A stretch of 20,432 nt of DNA from GCA-003244245 sp050699655 (GTDB lineage: Bacteria > Actinomycetota > Actinomycetes > Mycobacteriales > Pseudonocardiaceae). The first letter of the stretch is position 1; every line of letters starts with the position of its first letter. Both the position numbers and the translations under genes were made by a program. The stretch spans positions 1 through 20,432 of the forward strand of contig JBOHFJ010000032.1 of assembly GCA_050699655.1 (NCBI GenBank). The letters are read 5' to 3'. This document shows, one piece after another, positions 1-6,954 of the stretch. Under the pieces are notes generated by a model, which was not told where the DNA came from, did no database searches, and was given only the letters and a program-made list of their open reading frames with translations.

Positions 1-31
1 GGCCCGCTCCGGTGAGTGACCGGAGCGGGCC
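1..31 (-). terminator. Intrinsic terminator-type hairpin closing the RiPP operon
   Basis: Positions 1-12 and 20-31 form a perfect 12-bp GC-rich stem around a 7-base loop (13-19). It starts 18 bases after the stop codon of the class III precursor gene. Any T-run would lie outside the window, so whether it is a classical rho-independent terminator cannot be judged. Actinobacteria often use such hairpins without a T-run. Its position suggests that no transporter is co-transcribed after lanA. Confidence 0.75.
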
Positions 32-49
32 ACGGTGTGCTGTGCTACC

Positions 50-172
50 TCACGGGCAGAGCAGCAGGCTGGCGTCGCTGTTGCCTGGACCGCCGCCGCC
101 GCCGGGGCCGGCAAGCAGGCCGTGCGACTCCTCCATGGGCTGTTCCATGCCCTGCAGGTCGAGAAGCGTCAT
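50..172 (-). CDS. lanA: Class III lanthipeptide precursor peptide (LanA), single labionin motif
   Basis: Encodes a 40-residue peptide, the likely substrate of the LanKC encoded just upstream. The N-terminus carries LLDLQGM (residues 3-9), matching the hydrophobic L-x-x-L-Q leader helix of class III precursors such as the SapB precursor RamS. An acidic stretch (EQPMEE) follows, then a Gly/Pro linker at residues 22-30, and a core ending in NSDASLLLCP. Residues 32-39 fit the labionin motif S-x2-S-x3-C exactly, so one labionin (or methyl-free lanthionine) ring is predicted. The start is secure: AGGAGGTG lies 6-8 bases before the ATG, and the RBS overlaps the lanKC stop, 5 bases away, which implies coupling. 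Most class III precursors carry two such motifs; this one has one, and only Pro after the Cys. The leader cleavage site is not visible. The family assignment is firm; the final ring topology is inferred. Confidence 0.9.
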   Translation of the reverse strand: MTLLDLQGMEQPMEESHGLLAGPGGGGGPGNSDASLLLCP

Positions 173-177
173 GTTTT

Positions 178-2802
178 TCACCTCCTCTCCTGATGTGATG
201 TGCTGGCCCGGCGTGGGCCGGGACCGATGGGGGCGGCGAGGAACGGCAGGTGCACTGGCTCGGGATGCAAGGCGGTGCCGAGCGCGAGCAGCACTCCGGC
301 GGTGCCGGTGGCCAGGTCCAGGGAAAGCCGCAGGAGCTGCTCGCCGGGGAAAGCCAGATAGCCCTGATAGTCGATGGCATGCCAAGCCAGGCGGCGAAGC
401 TGCGCCGCAACTGTGCCGTCTCGCGCCGCGGAACCGGGGGGATAGCCGCGGCTGAGATGCAGGATCATTCCTGCTCGGCCGCGGAACAGTCCCGGTTGGA
501 TGACGAACGGTGCCTGGGCCGCGCGGCGGATGGCCTCGGCGGCCGCGGCGAACTGGTCGTCGTGACGATGGGCCAGATAGTGGTCGAGGACGAGGCCGAC
601 ACCCACGCTGCCCTCGGCCAGGTAAGGCATCGTCCGCCAGCCCTCGTTAACCTGCATGCTCCCGTCGTCCTCGCGCACGACGCAGCGGCGCAGGTCCTGG
701 CGCAGCGCGGTCCGGGCCAGCTCCAGCAGGACCGGCTGGCCGCCCCCTTCGTACAGGCGCAGGAACAGCAGGGCGATACCGGCGCAACCGTGCATCAACC
801 CGGCGCGCGGGTGGGCTCCGCCGCTGATGTCACCGACGGCGTTCTCATCACCCAACCGGTCCGCGACAATGCCGGCCACCTGGAACGCGTTGTCCCCCAG
901 CGAGGGGTCACCGGTGATCTCGGCGAAATGCGCGAGAGCGCAGCCGAGGCCCGCCAACCCACTGTGCAGGTCAAGACCGAGCCGCTCCCACTTGCCGTCC
1001 AGCTCGGTCCGGCAGATATCGAGCACTGTCAGTGCCTCGGCTCGGTAACCGAATTGATCCAGCACATAGGCCACCCCGGCTAAGCCGTCATAAAAGCCCC
1101 ACCGAGTCGTCCCCTCGGCCGGATGGACAGCCCGCCGTAACAGCCACTCCTCATAGTCCGGGTAGCGACCGGCACCGGTCACGGCCAGGGCATAGAGCAC
1201 ACCAGCCGCGCCATGGGCGATGTTGAGCCCGCCGGTGTCAAACTGCGCGATATCCCCGGGGAACAGCCGATCGTCGCGCTCGGGTGTGGCGCTGGCCACG
1301 ATCGCCCCGGCCAGCGACGCCCGGATCGATTCCCAGCCGTCCCGTTCCGGGTCCATCCGGCCCAGCCGGCGTGCTGCGTCGCCCGAGCGTGCCGGCGTGC
1401 CTGCGGTGATGACCGTCACCGCTTCGTCGAGGAACGACGCGGGAACCGGGAACAGCTCGGAGATCACGGCCGCGAGATCGTTCGCCTTCGCGCGATCGAG
1501 CGCGAACAGCATGGTCAACGGGAGAAAGAAGAACAGCCGCAGGCAGGCCAGCGCATATCGATCAATGTCAAAGCCCGTACAACCTCGCGGAGCGGCGAAC
1601 CCCGGGTTGGCGAGAGTTTGCCGCCGACCCTCCTCGACCGGCGCGGCCACCTCGAAATCGATTAACACGACCCGCTCATCTGGCCGAAGCAACACGTTGG
1701 ACGGGTGCAGGTCCCCGATCACCACACCCCGCTCATGCACTGCGGCGACCGCCTGCTCAACCTTGCCCTGGATCCCCAGCGCCCACGAGGTGTATTCCGC
1801 CACGGTTCGCTCATCGCCTTCGTGCGCCACCAGGTAACGCTGCGCAATGGCCGCCTGAAGCGATATGGCATCGACGAACTCCAAAGCCAGGAAGTGGTGC
1901 TCGCCCACCGGGAAGGAGCCGTGCACAGCGGGCACCACCTCCAGTCCGGCGAGCCGCTCCAGCATTTCCCGCTCACGGCGGGACCGAGTCAGGGCGTCGG
2001 TCCCGTCCACATCGAGCCCCGCGTGCGGCCGGGCCTCCTTCAGCACCACCCGCGCGTCCGTCTGGACCTCCCGGCCCGCGTAGAGGCCACCGCCATTGGA
2101 GAAATGCAGCACCCGCTCGATCTGATAGGGCACGCTGTCGACCTTCACGCTGTTCCGCGCCGCCAGGTGGGGCTCCAGGAACGCCGGCAGGCTCACCCAC
2201 GCGGGCAAGCGGAAGATTGGTTCGCGCCGATCCGGAACCAGCCGCCCATCGGGATCCGCTATCGCCAACACCAGTGCACCGGTCTCCGCGACACAGTAAC
2301 GCCTGGCGACTCCTCCGTAACGGACGTACAACGGACCCTCGCCCCACCGCAGATCACTCAGAATGTAAGGGCCCTGGCTGCCGGAGAGCGCCTCACCGAG
2401 TTCGTTGAGCACGACTTCCAGCCGCACCTCATCCGCGGGATAGATCGTGACGAACTTCCCGCTCGACCCTCGGTGCGCGTACTTGGCGTTGGCCAGCAGC
2501 AACGCATCTCGATCACGTAGGAACTTGAACGGGATCCGATGTTGAACACAGTAATCCCACACTGTGAGGAGGACCTTCTCGGCATTGTTCAAACAGGCTG
2601 AAACGTGAACTTTCCATCCCTGCGGAGGGACTGCGGCCCCGACCGGCCGGTGTACTAGCCAGTCCTCCAGTATCGACCGCTCCCACCCGTGGGGAACCGG
2701 GCCGCAAGTGAACTCGAAACTATGATTTCCGTCCCGAGTCTGGCTCGTCGAGTCATAGAATAAGCGGTCCGCGAGGCAATACGCTTCATACCGTTTATCC
2801 AC
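178..2802 (-). CDS. lanKC: Class III lanthipeptide synthetase LanKC (lyase-kinase-cyclase)
   Basis: An 874-residue protein, the usual LanKC length. It phosphorylates Ser in the precursor, eliminates phosphate to dehydroalanine and cyclises with Cys. The three expected parts are visible. An N-terminal lyase-like region covers about residues 1-215. A kinase domain covers about 220-480, with a VVLKEA lysine (about K255), the catalytic loop IGDLHPSN (D364, N369) and a metal-binding IDFE (D382). A LanC-like repeat domain covers about 520-860 (AHGAAG, HSGLAG, MHGCAG, ATGTAG). The Cys/His zinc ligands of class I, II and IV cyclases are absent (MHG instead of CHG), which supports class III. Translation starts at GTG 2802 behind GGGAGGGA. 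lanA follows after 5 bases. No frame disruption is seen, so this module looks functional. Confidence 0.93.
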   Translation of the reverse strand: MDKRYEAYCLADRLFYDSTSQTRDGNHSFEFTCGPVPHGWERSILEDWLVHRPVGAAVPPQGWKVHVSACLNNAEKVLLTVWDYCVQHRIPFKFLRDRDALLLANAKYAHRGSSGKFVTIYPADEVRLEVVLNELGEALSGSQGPYILSDLRWGEGPLYVRYGGVARRYCVAETGALVLAIADPDGRLVPDRREPIFRLPAWVSLPAFLEPHLAARNSVKVDSVPYQIERVLHFSNGGGLYAGREVQTDARVVLKEARPHAGLDVDGTDALTRSRREREMLERLAGLEVVPAVHGSFPVGEHHFLALEFVDAISLQAAIAQRYLVAHEGDERTVAEYTSWALGIQGKVEQAVAAVHERGVVIGDLHPSNVLLRPDERVVLIDFEVAAPVEEGRRQTLANPGFAAPRGCTGFDIDRYALACLRLFFFLPLTMLFALDRAKANDLAAVISELFPVPASFLDEAVTVITAGTPARSGDAARRLGRMDPERDGWESIRASLAGAIVASATPERDDRLFPGDIAQFDTGGLNIAHGAAGVLYALAVTGAGRYPDYEEWLLRRAVHPAEGTTRWGFYDGLAGVAYVLDQFGYRAEALTVLDICRTELDGKWERLGLDLHSGLAGLGCALAHFAEITGDPSLGDNAFQVAGIVADRLGDENAVGDISGGAHPRAGLMHGCAGIALLFLRLYEGGGQPVLLELARTALRQDLRRCVVREDDGSMQVNEGWRTMPYLAEGSVGVGLVLDHYLAHRHDDQFAAAAEAIRRAAQAPFVIQPGLFRGRAGMILHLSRGYPPGSAARDGTVAAQLRRLAWHAIDYQGYLAFPGEQLLRLSLDLATGTAGVLLALGTALHPEPVHLPFLAAPIGPGPRRASTSHQERR

Positions 2803-2861
2803 TTAGTCCCTCCCGTCGCCCACCTGAGTCTATAGTTCGGTGCGCAAGCGTGGTGTAAGTA
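2803..2861 (-). promoter_or_regulatory. Possible internal promoter in front of lanKC
   Basis: The 59-base gap before lanKC is the widest between genes of this operon downstream of the dehydratase. On the minus strand it contains TTACAC, an 18-base spacer and TATAGA, a weak sigma70-like arrangement, and then the lanKC ribosome site. This could allow lanKC-lanA to be expressed separately from the damaged thiopeptide-like genes. It is based on motif reading only. Confidence 0.3.
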
Positions 2862-3182
2862 CTATGTGGCGGGCTGGTGGGCGTGGCGTTCAGCGAAGGT
2901 TTTGACCATGTCGTCGACGGAGACGCCACAGACGTCCTCGACGGTGCTGGCGACGAGGTAACAGGTGCGCATGCGCTGAAACGGCGTCACGCCCAGCCGG
3001 TTTAGCTGTAGGTAAGTCCAGTTGATGCCAAGGCGGTAACGGCGGAAGCGCGGGGTGTCCAGGACCTGTTCCCGATAAGCGCGGTTACTGAACAACATCT
3101 GCAGATAGCCGGGACGCGGAGAGTCGGTGGGTCGGGGAGCGGGTGTTTCCTGGTAGACCAGCTCAGCCTCGATCAGCGGCAT
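2862..3182 (-). pseudogene. C-terminal fragment of a second SpaB_C / thiopeptide-type protein
   Basis: An open frame of 106 residues. It resembles the C-terminus of the thiopeptide-type bacteriocin biosynthesis (SpaB_C) family: FRRYRLGINWTYLQLNRLGV at about residues 46-65, then an alanine/valine-rich helix ending in a ValGluAspVal stretch. The intact paralogue at 3369-4376 has the equivalent HLLCNRLGI near residue 304. The only upstream ATG (3182) has no Shine-Dalgarno, and this frame continues upstream into the end of the N-terminal fragment. It is best read as the distal part of a gene that lost its centre. A genuine small coupled protein cannot be excluded. Confidence 0.65.
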
Positions 3183-3360
3183 GGCCCGGTCGGCGCAGGT
3201 GCGGTCCTTGCCGCCAGGGCCGGACGAGGTAGGCGCGTTCCACGACAGGGCGAAGCTGGTGCAGCAGGGGCCGGACAGCGTCCAGGATCAGGGCGTTCTT
3301 GTCTGGTTCGTGGTAGTGGATGTGCGCGCTGTGCCAGCTGGTGGCGGTCTGAGTGCTCAT
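3163..3360 (-). pseudogene. N-terminal fragment of a second SpaB_C / thiopeptide-type protein
   Basis: The 65-residue frame begins at an ATG with GGAGAGG upstream, 8 bases after the preceding gene. Residues 9-56 match the family start: WHSAHIHYHEPDK, then a helix, then RPWRQGPHLR. These parallel WISAHLFHRG and RYWEGGPHLR in the intact neighbour. After HLR (residue 56) the frame becomes unrelated and stops. The C-terminal part of the same family continues in another frame from about position 3190. In the intact paralogue about 250 residues separate HLR from the NRLG motif; here only about 64 do. About 190 residues therefore appear deleted, with a frame change. The lost protein could have been the elimination (TbtC-like) or pyridine-forming (TbtD-like) enzyme. 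Confidence 0.7.
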
Positions 3361-3368
3361 CGGGTTGG

Positions 3369-4376
3369 TCACCTCTCCTGGTTGAGGTCGGTCAGGGTGC
3401 GGGCCACCAGAGAGGCGAGGTGCGCCTCGGCGGTGGTGTGGATGCCCAGGCGGTTGCACAGCAGGTGCGTGCAGCGCAGCACGACCTGGGCCACCGCGGG
3501 GGACTGGGAGCTGACGGCCCGGGTGAGGCGGGTCAAGGGGAACAGGCTGTCTGTGGGCGAGAACCGCCCCTGCGCGTGCGCGGTGGTGAGCTGGGTGTGC
3601 AGGGTGCGGATGGCGTGCAGCCACCCGGCCAGGTGACCGCTCAGCGGGGTCTGGCAGGGTCGGCCCGCACGTGCCCACAGGTCACGGGCCTGCTCGCGCA
3701 GGGCATGGCCGTTGTTCCGGTAGCTGTCCTGAAGCGCGCGGGCTGCGGGATCCGCTGCGGTGAGCCGCTGGATGTGGTCGGCCGGCACCGCGCGCAGGCG
3801 GCTGGCGACGCGGGCCAAGTTGGGTTCGCACACCGCGAGGGTGAGCATGAGCATCGCCAGCGCGGCGGCGTGGCGCTGCGCTGGCGACGTGCCGGCGGTG
3901 AGCAGCCCCAGGGCGATGGCGCTGGATTCGGTGAAGTGGGTTTCCACCGCGGTCAGGGCGGGCCGCCGGCCGTAGGCGTGGTACTCGGGCCGGTAGGGGA
4001 TGAACTCCACGGTGTCGTCGGGATGCAACTGGGAGTCGTGGTAGCTCAGCCGCTCGGCGTGGGCTACCCGCTGGGCCATGGCCCGGTAGGCCTCGGTGGT
4101 GTAGCTCGCGGGGGCCGGGGGTGAGGGGTGGTCGGTGAGATAGCGAGTGGCGCGCTCGAGCAAGGCGGCGCGCACCGGGACGGTGTGCCCGGGCGAGCTG
4201 GGCCGCAGGCGCAGCCGCAGGTGGGGGCCGCCCTCCCAGTAGCGCAGGAAGAAGAACCCGCCCAGGGCCCCGGAGCGGGTCAGCTCCTCGACCAGCGGGG
4301 CGACGGCGCCAGTGATGAGCTCATCCAGGCTGCCGCGATGGAACAGGTGCGCGCTGATCCAGGGGACGTCAGCCAT
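3369..4376 (-). CDS. SpaB_C-domain (thiopeptide-type bacteriocin biosynthesis) protein
   Basis: A 335-residue protein of the family that acts as the stand-alone C-terminal half of split LanB dehydratases. In known systems its members either eliminate glutamate from glutamylated Ser/Thr (TbtC-like) or form the central pyridine by formal [4+2] cycloaddition (TbtD-like). The N-terminus has WISAHLFHRG and FFFLRYWEGGPHLRLRLRP (residues 6-59). The middle has FIPYRPEYHAYG. The C-terminal helix carries THLLCNRLGI (about 301-311). Full family length suggests it is intact. The ATG at 4376 lies inside the 3' end of the LanB gene (8-base overlap), so translation is coupled to the dehydratase, its likely partner. 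Sequence reading does not decide between elimination and cyclisation. Confidence 0.85.
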   Translation of the reverse strand: MADVPWISAHLFHRGSLDELITGAVAPLVEELTRSGALGGFFFLRYWEGGPHLRLRLRPSSPGHTVPVRAALLERATRYLTDHPSPPAPASYTTEAYRAMAQRVAHAERLSYHDSQLHPDDTVEFIPYRPEYHAYGRRPALTAVETHFTESSAIALGLLTAGTSPAQRHAAALAMLMLTLAVCEPNLARVASRLRAVPADHIQRLTAADPAARALQDSYRNNGHALREQARDLWARAGRPCQTPLSGHLAGWLHAIRTLHTQLTTAHAQGRFSPTDSLFPLTRLTRAVSSQSPAVAQVVLRCTHLLCNRLGIHTTAEAHLASLVARTLTDLNQER

Positions 4377-6954
4377 CGGTGGCCGCCGAAAGTTCGAGGA
4401 TGTACTCGGTGACGCGCTGGCCGTGTTCGCCGTACCGGGGGGCGTCGGCGAGGTCCGGGAGGGCTTCTTCGAAGACGACCACAGCGTCGGAGCGCTCCCG
4501 GTGCGTGAGGGAGCGCTCGAAGGCGGTGAGCAGGAACCAGTTGGTGAAGTCGAGATACAGCGGTTTGCGTGCTTTGGTGCGGGTCCGGTCCCGGCGGGTG
4601 CCGTCGACCGGGGCGACCACGCGCACGAAACACCGCCGGGGAATGCCGTGCCACTCGCGCCACCGGGCGAAGCGCAGCAGGGAGGCGGCGTCGGACTCAC
4701 CCTTGGCGCGCAGCGGCACGTGCTCCGCCGGCAGTGACCAGGCGGCCCGGAGCAGCACGAGGCGTCCCAGCTCCAGACGGGGGCGCCGGCGCAGACCGTC
4801 GGCCACGGTGCGCCAGCCCGCTTCACCCAGCTGGCGATGGGGCGCCAGCGCGGTCTGCGGTTCCCCAAACACTCGGATCAGGAAGTACAGCGCCGGTGGC
4901 AGGAAGTGCTCGACGAGCATCCCCAGGGCCAGCGGGCGCACCTCGGTGCCGCACCGACCACGCAGCACCAGCCGCTCGCGCACCGGGTCATGGCTCACCG
5001 TCAGCTCGGCCATCGACACCCGGGCTGCCGGGTCGGTGTCGTTCTCGGCACCCGGGTAGTCGAGGACGTAGGGCACCGTGGCGGGGCGCAGGCTGAGGTT
5101 GGTGCCGAATGCGGCGCGGCATTCCACCAGCAGCACGCCCGGGTCGCCGGTGCTGGGCTGACGTGAGTGCCACGGTGCCGGCTGGCCGGCCGGGGTGCTG
5201 GGATGCTGGGTGCTGGGATGCTGGGTGATGAGGTGGTGGGTGCGGCTGATGCCCCAGCCATACCCGGTGCACACGGTGTTGAGGAACAAGCCCGGGCCCT
5301 CGGGGCCGGGCAGCGGCTGGGCGTAGCAGCAGATCGAGCCCGGTGCCCGAATACTCGGCGGCCAGGACGCGGCGATCTCACCAAACAGGTGTGGATCTAC
5401 CTGGACGATGCCCGAAGCGTCCTCGCCACCGCGGTAGAGCGCCGCCACAGCCGCGCGGCACAGACCCACCAGCTCCCGCATCGGCGGCTCGCCAGTCTTG
5501 ATCGGGGGATGGACAGTCTTGATCGGAGGATGGGCGGCGTGGAACTCCCGGTAGAACCTGAGAAGGCCAACGGCCGCACCGGGTGCGAACCGATCGAGGA
5601 AAAACGCGGCGGCGTTGGCTTGGAGGGACAGATGGGGGTTGAAGATGCCCAGGAAGCCCCGCAGCGTGTTCAGATCGTCGAACACGGGCCGCCACTGCTC
5701 CCCGGCGCAGGTGACCACCGGGTGGGTGAGCACCGCGTTCTCTCTGACCAGATCCTTGACGGGCGGTGCCGCTGGCTGGGCCGCTGCTGGGGGCGGCGCC
5801 ACCTCGGTGAGGAGCTCGGCCAGCGCGGCGTGGATGTGCCGGAGTCGTTGGGTGCGGGCCTGGGCATTGGTCAGTGCAGGGTAGCCGCGCACGGCCGCCC
5901 GCAACCGTCGCAGCGCCTCGGGCCAACCACTCGCTCCGGTGGTATCCGCGCCCGCGGCGACCCAGCGCGCCAGCGCACCCAGCGGGTCGGGGTCCTGGTC
6001 GGCAAACGGTCGGCGCAGCTCCAGCAACCCGAGACCGACGAGCTCGTCCACATAATCCGCGCACCGGCCGGGCTCCACCGCCGCGGCGACAGTGCTCTCC
6101 AGATGCCTGCGCACACCACCCACGGTGGGCCGCGGCGTGGTGCGGAGGAAGTCCAGCACACACCGCAGGCTCGCGGTGCGGGCCACCCCGACCACCGGCT
6201 TACCCACCGCCGCACCCAGGAAACGCACCTGCCCGCCCGTCTCGGTCGCCGTGGGATTAACCCGCACCTGGATGTGCTCCCGGAACTCCGGGCGATCGGC
6301 CAGCGCCGACCAGATCCCCAGCACCGCGTGCCGGTCCAGTTCCGCGACACCGCGCCAGGCCAGATCACCAGTGAGTGCCTCGGCCAGGGTGGGGCTGCCC
6401 AGCAGCAGCCCGAACCGGAAGGCGTTGTCCCCGACCGCGTGACGGAGCGCGGAGGTCCTGGTCACCTTCTCGGCCGCCAGGATCTCCGGAAGGTGGGCTT
6501 CCAGTTCCTTGACGCGCTCCACCCCGCTGACCCACGCTGCGACCCGCGTGGTGAGATCAGCGGGCAACACCCCCCGTACATCGCCGGACCACACGCGGTC
6601 CCTGGGCGCCTTGCCCCTGAACACCGCCCGACGCAACGCCACCAGCAATGGCTTGATCCCACGGTCCGCGCACCGACCGATGACCGGAAAAAGCAGCTCC
6701 GACAGCGCCTGGCCTTCGGTTTGCAGCCAGGTGCTCAGCGTGACATGTTCCTCGGTCACACCCCAGGTGGCCGTGAATCGCAGCCGCTGCAGGTCCGCCA
6801 CCGGCGACCCCGCGACCCGGACACCGATCATCGGCGCCACCGCGTACCCCGGACCCGCGGGAGTGCGCCGCGCCAGACCGGCAACCGGCAGGCCCTGCAA
6901 CAATCGTACTGATGACACGAAATGCGCCCGTCGTGTAGTCGATTCGGTGTGCAT
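4369..6954 (-). CDS. lanB: Split lantibiotic dehydratase (LanB glutamylation domain, TbtB-like)
   Basis: An 861-residue protein corresponding to the N-terminal, tRNA-Glu-dependent glutamylation domain of LanB. It lacks the fused elimination domain, which is supplied by the next gene. Supporting stretches are an early GVRVAGSPVADLQRLRF, a central LNTVCTGYGWGISRTHHL, then LRGRCGTEVRPLALGMLVEH followed by FLPPALYFLIRVFG, and a C-terminal RVTEYILEL typical of the family. The start ATG 6954 overlaps the previous frame's stop (TGATG) but has no clear ribosome site, and internal starts cannot be excluded. Two short in-frame tandem repeats, at 5195-5224 (QHPST twice) and 5493-5534 (HPPIKT-like twice), sit in loop-like regions. 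The separation of LanB and SpaB_C genes is typical of thiopeptide and pyritide clusters. Confidence 0.88.
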   Translation of the reverse strand: MHTESTTRRAHFVSSVRLLQGLPVAGLARRTPAGPGYAVAPMIGVRVAGSPVADLQRLRFTATWGVTEEHVTLSTWLQTEGQALSELLFPVIGRCADRGIKPLLVALRRAVFRGKAPRDRVWSGDVRGVLPADLTTRVAAWVSGVERVKELEAHLPEILAAEKVTRTSALRHAVGDNAFRFGLLLGSPTLAEALTGDLAWRGVAELDRHAVLGIWSALADRPEFREHIQVRVNPTATETGGQVRFLGAAVGKPVVGVARTASLRCVLDFLRTTPRPTVGGVRRHLESTVAAAVEPGRCADYVDELVGLGLLELRRPFADQDPDPLGALARWVAAGADTTGASGWPEALRRLRAAVRGYPALTNAQARTQRLRHIHAALAELLTEVAPPPAAAQPAAPPVKDLVRENAVLTHPVVTCAGEQWRPVFDDLNTLRGFLGIFNPHLSLQANAAAFFLDRFAPGAAVGLLRFYREFHAAHPPIKTVHPPIKTGEPPMRELVGLCRAAVAALYRGGEDASGIVQVDPHLFGEIAASWPPSIRAPGSICCYAQPLPGPEGPGLFLNTVCTGYGWGISRTHHLITQHPSTQHPSTPAGQPAPWHSRQPSTGDPGVLLVECRAAFGTNLSLRPATVPYVLDYPGAENDTDPAARVSMAELTVSHDPVRERLVLRGRCGTEVRPLALGMLVEHFLPPALYFLIRVFGEPQTALAPHRQLGEAGWRTVADGLRRRPRLELGRLVLLRAAWSLPAEHVPLRAKGESDAASLLRFARWREWHGIPRRCFVRVVAPVDGTRRDRTRTKARKPLYLDFTNWFLLTAFERSLTHRERSDAVVVFEEALPDLADAPRYGEHGQRVTEYILELSAATDG
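5195..5224. repeat. 15-bp tandem repeat (2 copies) within the LanB gene
   Basis: GTGCTGGGATGCTGG occurs twice head to tail (5195-5209 and 5210-5224). On the coding strand it gives QHPSTQHPST in a Pro/Ser/Thr-rich segment just after the TGYGWGISR motif. The repeat keeps the frame open. Confidence 0.9.
5493..5534. repeat. 21-bp tandem repeat (2 copies) within the LanB gene
   Basis: Two adjacent 21-base copies (5493-5513 and 5514-5534) differ at two bases and encode a repeated H-P-P-I-K-T unit. It is a second, independent short duplication in the same gene. It lies 5' of the LanB GYGWGISR motif and preserves the frame. Confidence 0.88.

Noticed and set aside
5195..5534. Short direct repeats considered as a CRISPR array
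   Set aside because: Only two contiguous copies each without spacers, inside a coding frame; simple tandem duplications.
5167..6912. 581-codon plus-strand open frame opposite the LanB gene
   Set aside because: GC-rich antisense shadow of a well-supported LanB gene; no ribosome site and composition (Arg/Gly/His/Gln-rich) typical of a mirror frame.
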